In this document: positions 1 to 6,837 of the stretch, one piece after another
Position numbering within the stretch: the first letter of the stretch is position 1
How the letters are laid out: the number at the start of each line of letters is the position of its first letter
Assembly: GCA_902761265.1 (NCBI GenBank)
Contig: CACWJV010000051.1
Coordinates: 1-12,777, forward strand
Source of the DNA: Oscillospiraceae bacterium
Lineage (GTDB): Bacteria; Bacillota; Clostridia; Oscillospirales; Acutalibacteraceae
DNA length: 12,777 bases
Direction: 5' to 3'
Notes under the pieces: model-generated
Told to the model about the DNA's origin: nothing
Seen by the model: only the letters and a program-made list of their open reading frames with translations
The model's database searches: none
Position numbers and translations under genes: made by a program

Positions 1-84
1 GCGCTCGCCAAAGTCGAAGCCAACATGCTGCGCATGGCGCGCAACGCGATCCGCAATGCGGCAAGACAGGCCAGCAGCAATTAA
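1..84 (+). CDS. 3' end of an unidentified plus-strand gene
   Basis: The first 27 codons are open in frame 1 and end at a TAA (82-84). The visible tail is basic and alanine-rich, with residues such as RMARNAIRNAARQ before a final SSN, and looks helical. The reading is supported by the strong plus-strand terminator that starts 12 bp after the stop. It is convergent with the spoVAF-like gene on the other strand. The start and most of the protein lie outside the window. I do not recognise the family from this tail and assign no function. Confidence 0.6.
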   Translation, partial: ALAKVEANMLRMARNAIRNAARQASSN

Positions 85-95
85 TTGAACAGCGT

Positions 96-135
96 GACCC
101 TGCATCCAAAACGGATGCAGGGTCGTTTTATTTTT
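96..135 (+). terminator. Rho-independent terminator of the plus-strand gene
   Basis: A perfect 12-bp stem (GACCCTGCATCC at 96-107 with GGATGCAGGGTC at 113-124) closes a 5-nt loop and is followed by a T-rich tail (126-135). It lies 12 bp after the stop of the partial plus-strand gene. The stop codon of the convergent spoVAF-like gene (128-130) falls inside the T-tail, so the two 3' ends overlap here. Read on the minus strand, the hairpin has no good T-run, so it terminates mainly plus-strand transcripts. Confidence 0.92.
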
Positions 136-1543
136 GCGTGTGCAGCCGCTTTCTGAACAGTGCGCTGACCAGCGCGTCTTTGTTGAACGGGAACAGCGGA
201 TACAAATAGGTGTAGCCGTCGAGCGTTTTGGTGGTGCAGATCAGCACCGCGATCAAAACCAAAGCCGCGAAATAGCCCCAGAAGTCGAACAGGAAGGTCA
301 TCGTCAGCAGCAGCATACGGCAAAACTTGTTGGAAAAGCCCAGCTCATAGCTCGGCAAAACAAAGTTGGAAATCGACGTAAACGCCATAAACATGACAAC
401 CTCGTGGACAAACAGCCCCGACGACACGCCGAATTCACCGAGCACCAGCGCGCCGATCACGGAAAAGGAATTGCTCAAAACGTTCGGCGTATTGAGCGAC
501 GCGAGCCGCAGCATGTCGATCAGAAACTCCGATATCATAAGCTGCAAATAAACCGACACGCCGTTCGGGTGGTTGACGAAAATGAACCAGTACTGCTCCG
601 GAATCAGCGTATGGTGAAGTGAAAGCACGTACCACGTCGGGATAAACAGCAGACTGAGCAGGAACATGAAGCCGCGCACAAATTTGAAAAATGTGCCGAC
701 CAGCGGCGTGAAATAGTAGTCGTTGATGTCCTGAATAAAATCGAACAGCCCTGTCGGCACAATCATAGCCGAGGGTGTGCCGTCGACCAGCACGATGATG
801 TTGCCGTCAAACAGGCACGCCGCCGCGGTGTCGGGGCGTTCCGTGTAGCGAAAGCGCGGAAACGGGTTCCAAAGCTGCCGCGGCAGCAGGCATTCGCGCA
901 GACTCTCCTGCCCCATGGAAAGCGCCGGCACGCGGATGTTTTTGAGTTTTTCCTCAAGAATATGCAGCAGCCGCCGGTCGACGGACTGCGCCATATAGCA
1001 GACCACAACGTCCGTTTTGGAGCGCGTGCCGATTTTGAACAGCTCCATTGTCAAAAGCGGATCGCGGATACGCCGACGGATCAGCGCCGTGTTGAAGATC
1101 ACCGTTTCTACAAACCCTTCGTGGGGGCCGCGCAGCAGCCGGTCGGATTCCGGTTCCTCCACCGCACGGCTCGGATAGGTGCGCGGATCAAAGAGCACCG
1201 CCTTTTGAAAGCCTTCCGCCACCATACCGACCGCGCCCGAGAGCACGAAGGACAAAAAGGTGTCGAGCGAATCGGTTGTGTCCGTTTCGATATAGGTTGC
1301 AAACGCGTCGACAAACGTATCGGCGTCGGGGGTTCCCCTGAGCTGCTTTTCCGTGAGCTGGCTGAGGTATTCGAGCATCTTTTCAAACACTGCGTCCTTG
1401 ATAAAGCCGTCGATGCAAAAGAACGTCGCCTGCCCGCCGCCGAAGCGGATCTTTTTTTCCAGCAGATCAAAGCTGTGTTCCACACGCAGCTTTTCGCGCA
1501 CGCGCACGAGATTAACCGGATAGGGATATGCAAAATCCGACAA
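128..1543 (-). CDS. spoVAF: Spore germination protein, GerA family (SpoVAF-like)
   Basis: This 471-residue protein has the GerA A-subunit architecture. A cytosolic N-terminal half carries the family motifs GPHEGFVE (139-146) and LVDGTP (252-257). A C-terminal membrane half follows, with hydrophobic segments near 283-306, 357-378, 380-397 and 407-437. The N-terminal run (SFDLLEKKIRFGG, then FFCIDGFIKD, residues 24-50) resembles SpoVAF more than the receptor A subunits, as far as I recall those sequences. SpoVAF is a spore inner-membrane protein that acts with germinant receptors. No spoVA genes or GerB/GerC partners adjoin it here. The start is TTG (1541-1543), 5 nt after an SD-like GGCGGTGG. 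That SD lies inside a terminator-like hairpin, so expression may be controlled there. The alternative is an orphan GerA-type receptor subunit. The family call is firm; the SpoVAF subtype is less so. Confidence 0.87.
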   Translation of the reverse strand: MSDFAYPYPVNLVRVREKLRVEHSFDLLEKKIRFGGGQATFFCIDGFIKDAVFEKMLEYLSQLTEKQLRGTPDADTFVDAFATYIETDTTDSLDTFLSFVLSGAVGMVAEGFQKAVLFDPRTYPSRAVEEPESDRLLRGPHEGFVETVIFNTALIRRRIRDPLLTMELFKIGTRSKTDVVVCYMAQSVDRRLLHILEEKLKNIRVPALSMGQESLRECLLPRQLWNPFPRFRYTERPDTAAACLFDGNIIVLVDGTPSAMIVPTGLFDFIQDINDYYFTPLVGTFFKFVRGFMFLLSLLFIPTWYVLSLHHTLIPEQYWFIFVNHPNGVSVYLQLMISEFLIDMLRLASLNTPNVLSNSFSVIGALVLGEFGVSSGLFVHEVVMFMAFTSISNFVLPSYELGFSNKFCRMLLLTMTFLFDFWGYFAALVLIAVLICTTKTLDGYTYLYPLFPFNKDALVSALFRKRLHTQK

Positions 1544-1585
1544 AAAACCACCGCCTTTTTGCTTAGTGTGTGCAAACGGCGGTGG
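1542..1585 (-). terminator. Hairpin plus T-run between the ylmH-like gene and spoVAF, enclosing the spoVAF SD
   Basis: On the minus strand an 8-bp stem (CCACCGCC with GGCGGTGG) is extended by a 5-bp inner stem (TTTGC with GCAAA). The loop is 9 nt, and the outer 3' arm runs directly into six Ts (1542-1547). It sits 10 bp after the stop of the ylmH-like gene, as a terminator would. The 3' arm GGCGGTGG is also the only SD-like sequence before the TTG start of spoVAF, and that start codon takes its first base from the T-run. It may therefore end the upstream transcript, sequester the spoVAF ribosome site, or both. Confidence 0.75.
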
Positions 1586-1594
1586 ATTATTCGT

Positions 1595-1600
1595 ATTATA
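1595..1600 (-). promoter_or_regulatory. Candidate -10 box for spoVAF
   Basis: On the minus strand a TATAAT hexamer overlaps the TAA stop of the ylmH-like gene. It is placed so that a transcript would begin about at the base of the 1548-1585 hairpin. No TTGACA-like -35 is visible at 16-18 bp; a GCATCT lies roughly where a sporulation sigma factor might read a different -35. This is tentative, because AT-rich stop regions make such boxes by chance. Confidence 0.3.
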
Positions 1601-2306
1601 GGTATTGCCGAACAGTCAGATGCAGCCGGCCCTTTTTGCTTTCGCCGGTCTGCTCGAGCAGCTTGCATTTGCCTTTGCCGCGCAAAACGAGTACGTCGCC
1701 GGCGGCGAGTTTTTTGTCGGTACCCGCTTTGATCGCCTGTTCCGCTTTGCTGCGCGAAAGCCGGAACGCAGCGGCGGCCACACAGTCGAGCCGCATAGAC
1801 GGCACAGAGACGAAGAAATCTTTCACGTTCTGCTGCCGTGCGCCGAGCGCCTCAAACGACGCATCCGTCACGGTCAGCGTGGCGCGGCCGGCGGAAAACA
1901 GGTTGTCCAACAAATATTGCCGGATCGACTGCAGACAGACGAGGAAGGCGCCTTTGTCGTCCACCAGGATATCGCCGAGCGTTTCGCGCTTGACCGAAAG
2001 CCCCATCAATGCGCCGAGATAGTCGCGGTGGGAAAGGGACGAAAATGCGTCTTTTTCGAGCCGCAGCAGGCACAAGGGGTTGTCGGCGGGATTCTCCAAG
2101 AAATAAGCGTCAAGGTCTTCTATGCCGTAAAATCGCGGCACAAAGACGGCAACCGTCCGTTCGGCATCCGGGTAGCCGCCGCAGTAAAACGTAGCGACGT
2201 CGGCGTTTTGTAGATCGAGAAACGCCGTGTGGGTCAGCATCCCGCGGTCGGCGGCGCGCTGTTTGAGGTCGCGCGCATGGGAAAGCAAACGTTCATCATC
2301 GGTCAT
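1596..2306 (-). CDS. YlmH-like RNA-binding protein with a shortened S4 domain
   Basis: This 236-residue protein has the YlmH layout. The hallmark HRDYLGALMGLSVKRETLGD (93-112) precedes a C-terminal S4 RNA-binding domain starting at MRLDCVAAAAFRLSRSKAEQ (171-190). YlmH proteins bind ribosomal complexes and, in Bacillus, have been linked to rescue of stalled 50S-peptidyl-tRNA. In this copy the S4 domain jumps from AIKAG (191-195) to AAGDVLVLRGKGKCKL (201-216). The usual V-x-V-N strand pair, about 10-13 residues, is missing, so RNA binding may be altered. The start is ATG, with AGGAGG (2316-2321) 9 nt upstream. The gene is usually found in the cell-division ylm cluster; here it follows the V-ATPase operon. 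A hairpin with a T-run lies directly downstream. Confidence 0.83.
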   Translation of the reverse strand: MTDDERLLSHARDLKQRAADRGMLTHTAFLDLQNADVATFYCGGYPDAERTVAVFVPRFYGIEDLDAYFLENPADNPLCLLRLEKDAFSSLSHRDYLGALMGLSVKRETLGDILVDDKGAFLVCLQSIRQYLLDNLFSAGRATLTVTDASFEALGARQQNVKDFFVSVPSMRLDCVAAAAFRLSRSKAEQAIKAGTDKKLAAGDVLVLRGKGKCKLLEQTGESKKGRLHLTVRQYL

Positions 2307-2324
2307 GTCGGGGTGCCTCCTGCG

Positions 2325-2611
2325 TTATTCGTCGCCGAGCAGGCGCTGCATCGTTTCGGAAAAGAGCGACTGAAACGCCGCTTCCTCCGCGGCAAGACGA
2401 ACCTTGTTATTTTTCAGCGTGGCGTGGTCGAGTGTTTTTGCGCCGAGAAAGCAGAGCGCTTCTTTTGCGCGTTCGGTCTTCAGAACGACCTGCGTTCGAC
2501 AAACGCGGGATCGTCCGACAGATAAAACCCCTGCCCGAAATCCGCGTTGATTCGTCCGCGCCGCAGATCGGGTACGGGAATTTCATCAAAACCGGTGTGA
2601 TACAAAAGCAT
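2325..2611 (-). pseudogene. DUF3990-like gene, internally deleted and frameshifted
   Basis: An ATG (2609-2611), with AAGGAG (2619-2624) 7 nt upstream, opens a frame starting MLLYHTGFDEIPVPDL, followed by NADFGQGFYLSDD. I recognise this as the N-terminus of DUF3990-type proteins. The frame stops at 2480 after 43 residues. A second frame continues to 2325 and reads TQVVLKTERAKEALCFLGA near its start and EEAAFQSLFSETMQRLLGDE at its end, which matches the C-terminus of the same family. The junction is near 2490-2500. The two parts total about 100 residues against roughly 150-180 for intact members as I recall them, so the middle is missing and the frame changed. Intact relatives often sit beside small DUF genes and have been suspected of ADP-ribosyltransferase-like or toxin roles; that is family-level speculation. 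The product here is presumably inactive. Confidence 0.75.
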
Positions 2612-2632
2612 GTTGTCACTCCTTATAAGAAC

Positions 2633-2653
2633 AGCCCGCCGAAAGGACGGGCT
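2633..2653 (-). terminator. Hairpin after ntpD, weak terminator
   Basis: A 6-bp stem (AGCCCG with CGGGCT) is extended by two G-C pairs across a one-base bulge and closes a four-base loop. On the minus strand it is followed by GTTCTTAT, a poor T-run. It lies about 50 bp below the stop of subunit D and just before the SD of the DUF3990-like remnant. It may partly end the ATPase transcript, but read-through into the next two reading frames is likely. Confidence 0.4.
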
Positions 2654-2657
2654 AAAC

Positions 2658-2713
2658 TGTTGACTGTTGACTGACGACTGTGCACTATGCACTGTGCACT
2701 GATTACTGATAAT
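2658..2713. repeat. Degenerate heptanucleotide tandem repeat, eight units
   Basis: Eight consecutive 7-bp units fit TGNNNAC on the plus strand (TNNNCAG on the minus strand, same phase): TGTTGAC twice, TGACGAC, TGTGCAC, TATGCAC, TGTGCAC, TGATTAC, TGATAAT. The fifth and the last unit each break the pattern slightly. The tract fills the gap after subunit D and runs into it, covering its last codons and TAA stop (2703-2705). The repeat is clear by eye. Its role is unknown; slippage of 7-bp units would shift the end of the D reading frame. Confidence 0.8.
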
Positions 2714-3353
2714 GATGCGCTTCCTGCAGCATCATATCTTTGACCTTCATCAGCCGCGTGGTGGACGAACGCTCGGCTTCGTCGAGCTTCATCGTGATAT
2801 ATTTGATGGTATCCTCATACTGCGGAATCATCACATGCTCCAGCGCGTTGACGCGGCGGCGCGTTTTTTCAATCTCGCTCGCCAAAAGCTGGCAGGTCTT
2901 TTCGATCTCCGCCAGTTTCAGCAGATCGGGCATGATTTCAGATAGCGCCAGCACGGCGTCGTCCAGATCGCACGACGTAAACGCATAGCCGTAGGAATAG
3001 ATTTCGCCGTCCTTTGCCGCCTTGACGTTGGCGTGAAACTGCGGGACGATGACGCTCATGATGTTTTTTTCCTCCACATCGAGCTCCATCTTTTGCGCCG
3101 GCATCATCAGCGCCACCGACAGCGCTTCGTCGCTCATCACGCTGCGGGCGAGCGCCATGTGGGCATTGGCCTGTTTGATTCCGGCTTCGACCTTGAGGCG
3201 CAGTGCCTTGTTTTCGCGCACCAGTTCGAGGAACCGGCGCATCAGCTCGTCGCGCTTGTCTTTGAGCAGTTTGTGACCCCGTCTGGCGGTGACGAGCTTG
3301 CGCTTGAGGTTCGTCAGTTCCATCCGCGTGGGGTTGACGTTCATGACCGCCAT
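2703..3353 (-). CDS. ntpD: V-type ATPase subunit D (central rotor shaft)
   Basis: Subunit D forms the long coiled-coil axle inside the A3B3 head and, with F, transmits rotation to the proteolipid ring. The 216-residue protein has the family's N-terminal signature (NPTRMELTNLKRKL, then ARRGHKLLKDKRDELMRRF) and the C-terminal signature (KTRRRVNALEHVMIPQYEDT, later TRLMKVKDMM). The two long helices lie at either end, and the length is typical. The start at 3353 follows AGGTGA by only 4 nt. A second ATG at 3344, which removes three residues, is possible. The gene is 8 bp below ntpB, whose TAG stop overlaps the SD, suggesting coupled translation. Its 3' end runs into the heptanucleotide repeat. 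Confidence 0.96.
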   Translation of the reverse strand: MAVMNVNPTRMELTNLKRKLVTARRGHKLLKDKRDELMRRFLELVRENKALRLKVEAGIKQANAHMALARSVMSDEALSVALMMPAQKMELDVEEKNIMSVIVPQFHANVKAAKDGEIYSYGYAFTSCDLDDAVLALSEIMPDLLKLAEIEKTCQLLASEIEKTRRRVNALEHVMIPQYEDTIKYITMKLDEAERSSTTRLMKVKDMMLQEAHHYQ

Positions 3354-3361
3354 GGTATCAC

Positions 3362-4735
3362 CTACTTTTCAATATAGTACTGATCGAGGAACTTGTCGGA
3401 GATGCGCTTGAGTTCGCTGCGCGGCAGAATCGACAAAAGCTTCCAGCCGATATCGAGCGTTTCCTCGATCGGGCGGTTGCAGTCGAAGCCCTGCGAGACA
3501 TAGGTCTTTTCGAACGCGTCGGCAAATTTGGCATAGAGTTTGTCCATATCGGTCAGCGCCGCTTCGCCGAGGATGACCATCAGCTCCTTGGCGTCCTTGC
3601 CGCGGGCATAGGCGGAAAACAACTGGTTCATCGTGCCGGAATGGTCGGCGCGGGTCTTGCCTTCGCCGATGCCTTTGTCCTTGAGACGCGACAGCGACGG
3701 CAAAACGTCGATCGGCGGGGTAATGCTCTTGCGGTGCAGTTCGCGCGACAAAATGATCTGGCCCTCGGTGATATAGCCGGTCAGGTCCGGGATCGGGTGG
3801 GTCTTGTCGTCTTCGGGCATGGTCAGGATCGGGATCATGGTGATGGACCCCGTCTTGCCGCGCTGGCGGCCGGCACGCTCATAGATCGACGCAAGGTCGG
3901 TATACATATAGCCGGGATAGCCGCGGCGGCCCGGGACTTCCTTGCGGGCGGCGGACACTTCACGCAGCGCGTCGGCATAGTTGGTGATATCGGTCAGGAT
4001 GACCAGCACGTGCATATTCTTTTCAAACGCGAGATATTCCGCGGCGGTCAGCGCCATTTTCGGCGTAGCGATCCGCTCGATGGCCGGGTCGTTGGCCAGA
4101 TTGGAGAACATGACGGTACGCTCGAGCGCGCCGGTTTCGCGGAAGGATTCCACAAAGAAGTTGCTCTCTTCAAAGGTAATACCCATCGCGGCAAACACCA
4201 CGGCAAACGGTTCGTCCGTGCCGCGCACACGCGCCTGACGTGCGATCTGCGCCGCAAGCTCGGCGTGCGGCAGACCGGAGGCCGAAAAGATCGGCAGCTT
4301 TTGGCCGCGCACAAGCGTGTTCAACCCGTCGATGGCGGAGATGCCGGTTTGGATAAATTCCTGCGGATAGCTGCGGGCGGCCGGGTTCATCGGCGTGCCG
4401 TTGACGTCCATGCGCTTATCGGGGATGATTTCGGGCCCGCCGTCGATCGGGCGGCCAAGGCCGTCAAACACGCGGCCGAGCATATCCTCGGACACACCGA
4501 GTTCCATCTGACGGCCGAGGAAGCGCACCTTGGAATCGGCAAGGTTGATACCGGTGGAGGATTCAAACAACTGGACCAGCGCGTTGGTGCCGTTGATTTC
4601 CAAAACACGGCAGCGGCGCTTTTCACCGTTTGAAAGTTCAATTTCACCCAATTCGTTATAGGCCACGGCGTCCACGTCGCGCACAAGCATCAGCGGGCCG
4701 GCCACTTCCTGAATCGTTCTGTATTCTTTCGGCAT
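3362..4735 (-). CDS. ntpB: V-type ATPase subunit B (non-catalytic head subunit)
   Basis: B alternates with A in the cytosolic A3B3 head. It completes each nucleotide site without hydrolysing ATP itself. The 457-residue protein has the expected beta-barrel start (MPKEYRTIQEVAGPLM) and a P-loop position that reads SASGLPHAELAAQ (152-164) instead of GxxGxGKT, as in genuine B subunits. The family blocks GYPGYMYTDLASIYERAGR and HPIPDLTGYITEGQI are also present. Arg350 in PSLSRL (346-351) matches the arginine finger that contacts ATP in the neighbouring A subunit. The ATG shares its A with the TGA of ntpA, and GGAGG lies 7 nt upstream inside the ntpA 3' end, so the two are translationally coupled. 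Confidence 0.97.
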   Translation of the reverse strand: MPKEYRTIQEVAGPLMLVRDVDAVAYNELGEIELSNGEKRRCRVLEINGTNALVQLFESSTGINLADSKVRFLGRQMELGVSEDMLGRVFDGLGRPIDGGPEIIPDKRMDVNGTPMNPAARSYPQEFIQTGISAIDGLNTLVRGQKLPIFSASGLPHAELAAQIARQARVRGTDEPFAVVFAAMGITFEESNFFVESFRETGALERTVMFSNLANDPAIERIATPKMALTAAEYLAFEKNMHVLVILTDITNYADALREVSAARKEVPGRRGYPGYMYTDLASIYERAGRQRGKTGSITMIPILTMPEDDKTHPIPDLTGYITEGQIILSRELHRKSITPPIDVLPSLSRLKDKGIGEGKTRADHSGTMNQLFSAYARGKDAKELMVILGEAALTDMDKLYAKFADAFEKTYVSQGFDCNRPIEETLDIGWKLLSILPRSELKRISDKFLDQYYIEK

Positions 4736-6504
4736 CAGTCATCCTCCCCTTTCTTCGCGTCTTCGAGCTGCGCGTTCAGGTGCGCAAGCACTTCGTCATA
4801 TTCGGCGTCGGTCTCGTCCTCCGCAACATATTTGAACCGGCCGATCTCTTCGCGGACAGGCAGGTTGACGATCTTTTCAATATCGCCGCCGTCTTCCAGC
4901 GCTTCCGCGCCCTTGTTGTAAAACGCGATCACAAGCCGCATCATCAAAAGCTGTTTGTGCAGCGACGTATAGGTATCCACTTCGTGGAACGCAAGCTGAT
5001 GCAAAAAGTCTTCGCGGATCGACCGCGCGGCTTCCATCGTCAGCCGGTCGCCGGGCGACAGCGCGTCCATACCGACGAGCTTGACGATTTCTTCGAGCTC
5101 CGCCTCATGGGAAAGCAGACGCATCATTTCGGCGCGCAGATCCATCCAGTCTTCGCTGACGTTCGCGTTAAACCATTTGCCGAGCGAGGAGGCGTACAGC
5201 GAATAGCTGGTCAGCCAGTTGATGGCCGGGAAATGACGCTTGTAGGCCAGCGCGGAATCGAGACCCCAGAAGACCTTGACGATTCTGAGCGTCGCCTGGG
5301 TAACCGGTTCGGAAATATCGCCGCCGGCGGGCGAGACGGCGCCGATGACGGACAAAGCGCCTTCGCGCGGTTCGGTGCCGAGCGAGAGCACCTTGCCGGC
5401 GCGTTCATAAAACTGCGCAAGCCGCGAGCCGAGGTAGGCGGGATATCCTTCTTCGCCGGGCATTTCTTCAAGACGGCCCGACATTTCACGCAGCGCCTCC
5501 GCCCAACGGGACGTGGAGTCCGCCATGAGGGCCACGCTGTAGCCCATGTCGCGGAAGTATTCGGCGATGGTGATGCCGGTATAGATCGACGCTTCACGCG
5601 CCGCCACGGGCATATCGGAGGTGTTGGCGATCAGCACGGTGCGTTCCATCAGGGATTCACCGGTGTGCGGATCGATCAGTTCGGGGAACTCGTTGAGCAC
5701 GTCGGTCATCTCGTTGCCGCGTTCGCCGCAGCCGATATAGACCACGATGTCCGCCTCCGCCCATTTGGCGAGCTGGTGCTGGGTCACGGTTTTGCCGGAG
5801 CCGAACGGGCCAGGGATGGCCGCCACGCCGCCCTTTGCAATCGGGAACAGCGCGTCGATGACACGCTGGCCGGTGACCAGCGGCATATCCGGCGCAAGCT
5901 TTTTGGTATAGGGTCTGCCGCGGCGGACGGGCCATTTTTGCATCAGGCCGATCGTCTGCGGTTCGCCTTTTTCGGTTTCAAGAATCGCCACCGTGTCTTC
6001 CACGGTGCACATGCCTTCACTGATCTCTTTGACCACGCCGCGCACGGCGGGCGGCACCATGATCTTATGGGTCACAACGTCGGTTTCCTGCACGGTACCG
6101 ATCACGTCACCGCCCTGCACACTGTCGCCGACCGAAACGCAGGGCACAAATTTCCATTGCTTTTCGCGATTGAGCGACGGCACCTCGATGCCGCGGGTGA
6201 GGTTGTTGCCGGCGATTTTCATGATCTCCTCCAGCGGGCGCTGGATCCCGTCGAAGATGGAGCCGATCAGACCGGGGCCAAGCTCCACGGACAGCGGTTC
6301 GCCGGTGGTTTCCACCTGTTCGCCGGTACGAAGGCCCGACGTTTCTTCATAGACCTGAATCGACGCGCGGTCGCCGCGCATTTCGATAATTTCACCGATC
6401 AGACGCTGTTCGCTCACACGCACCACGTCGAACATATTGGCCTGCCGCATCCCCGACGCGACAACAAGCGGACCTGAAACTTTGGTAATCGTTCCGGTTT
6501 GCAT
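4735..6504 (-). CDS. ntpA: V-type ATPase subunit A (catalytic)
   Basis: A hydrolyses or synthesises ATP in the V1 head. From the chosen start the protein has 589 residues, typical of the family. The Walker A loop GPFGSGKT is at 232-239 (Lys238), and the GCGERGNEM block is at 258-266 with catalytic Glu261 and Arg262. The insertion typical of A subunits (about 115-185) precedes the P-loop, and the conserved MADSTSRWAEALRE follows downstream. An in-frame GTG three codons further up (6513) lies within the SD AGGTG (6511-6515), so ATG 6504, 6 nt after that SD, is preferred. The same GTAGGTGATA leader precedes ntpD. The gene lies 21 bp below subunit F and overlaps ntpB by 1 bp. Confidence 0.97.
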   Translation of the reverse strand: MQTGTITKVSGPLVVASGMRQANMFDVVRVSEQRLIGEIIEMRGDRASIQVYEETSGLRTGEQVETTGEPLSVELGPGLIGSIFDGIQRPLEEIMKIAGNNLTRGIEVPSLNREKQWKFVPCVSVGDSVQGGDVIGTVQETDVVTHKIMVPPAVRGVVKEISEGMCTVEDTVAILETEKGEPQTIGLMQKWPVRRGRPYTKKLAPDMPLVTGQRVIDALFPIAKGGVAAIPGPFGSGKTVTQHQLAKWAEADIVVYIGCGERGNEMTDVLNEFPELIDPHTGESLMERTVLIANTSDMPVAAREASIYTGITIAEYFRDMGYSVALMADSTSRWAEALREMSGRLEEMPGEEGYPAYLGSRLAQFYERAGKVLSLGTEPREGALSVIGAVSPAGGDISEPVTQATLRIVKVFWGLDSALAYKRHFPAINWLTSYSLYASSLGKWFNANVSEDWMDLRAEMMRLLSHEAELEEIVKLVGMDALSPGDRLTMEAARSIREDFLHQLAFHEVDTYTSLHKQLLMMRLVIAFYNKGAEALEDGGDIEKIVNLPVREEIGRFKYVAEDETDAEYDEVLAHLNAQLEDAKKGEDD

Positions 6505-6510
6505 AGTTAT

Positions 6511-6515
6511 CACCT
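6511..6515 (-). promoter_or_regulatory. Ribosome binding site deciding the ntpA start
   Basis: AGGTG on the minus strand sits 6 nt before ATG 6504. It overlaps the alternative GTG at 6511-6513 and therefore rules that GTG out as the start. Confidence 0.7.
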
Positions 6516-6525
6516 ACTCTAACTG

Positions 6526-6837
6526 TTATTTCAAAATGTCCGAGCCGACCGCCTGCTCCACCGAGCGGCTGATTGACCGCAGACCCTCTCCGGTGTTGCC
6601 CGCAACGCCCGGAATCAGAATAACCGCCGGCACCGCGCGTTCGCGGTAGCGGTCGAGTTCGCTGCCCAAAAGCACAGCGAGCGATTCGGTGAGAAAGACG
6701 ACCGCGTAATCTTCTTCGCTCATCCGGCGCAGTTCGCGCACCGCTTCGCGCGGTTCGGTGACCGGGAAGATCTCAAGACCGATGGAGGAAAAGCCGTAGA
6801 TACTGTCTTTGTCGCCCATCGCTGCGATTTTATACAT
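6526..6837 (-). CDS. ntpG: V-type ATPase subunit F (NtpG in E. hirae naming)
   Basis: Subunit F is a small Rossmann-like protein that binds subunit D in the central rotor. The 103-residue length fits. The start MYKIAAMGDKDSIYGFSSIG and the segments YAVVFLTESLA and AVILIPGVAG are typical of the family, as is the following short tail helix. Its ATG lies inside the end of ntpC (8-bp overlap). The best upstream SD (GGGTG, about 10 nt away) is weak, so translation probably depends on ribosomes finishing ntpC. The position between C and A is the standard operon order. Confidence 0.94.
   Translation of the reverse strand: MYKIAAMGDKDSIYGFSSIGLEIFPVTEPREAVRELRRMSEEDYAVVFLTESLAVLLGSELDRYRERAVPAVILIPGVAGNTGEGLRSISRSVEQAVGSDILK

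Noticed and set aside
962..1732. Plus-strand 256-codon frame opposite spoVAF
   Set aside because: No recognisable motif, Arg-rich composition, no convincing SD, and it runs across the end of the ylmH-like gene and the terminator hairpin.
2229..2525. Plus-strand 98-codon frame over the pseudogene region
   Set aside because: It is antisense to the start of the ylmH-like gene and to the DUF3990-like remnant, which has a family match on the minus strand; no family signal on the plus strand.
2480..2692. A 70-codon reading of the DUF3990-like start beginning at 2692
   Set aside because: The extra 27 codons are translated heptad repeat and hairpin sequence. The SD and family similarity place the start at ATG 2611.
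2658..2713. CRISPR array or direct-repeat origin
   Set aside because: The units are 7 bp with no spacers, and no cas or replication genes are nearby; a simple tandem repeat explains it.
4630..6477. A 615-codon open frame on the plus strand opposite ntpA, and similar long plus-strand frames at 3641-4633, 9716-10945 and 11314-12483
   Set aside because: They lie fully antisense to clear V-ATPase or kinase-like genes and have His/Arg/Gly-rich compositions without domains. Long antisense frames are expected from GC-rich codon use on the real strand.
6505..6513. GTG at 6513 as the start of ntpA
   Set aside because: It overlaps the SD itself; ATG 6504 has proper spacing and matches the usual N-terminus.
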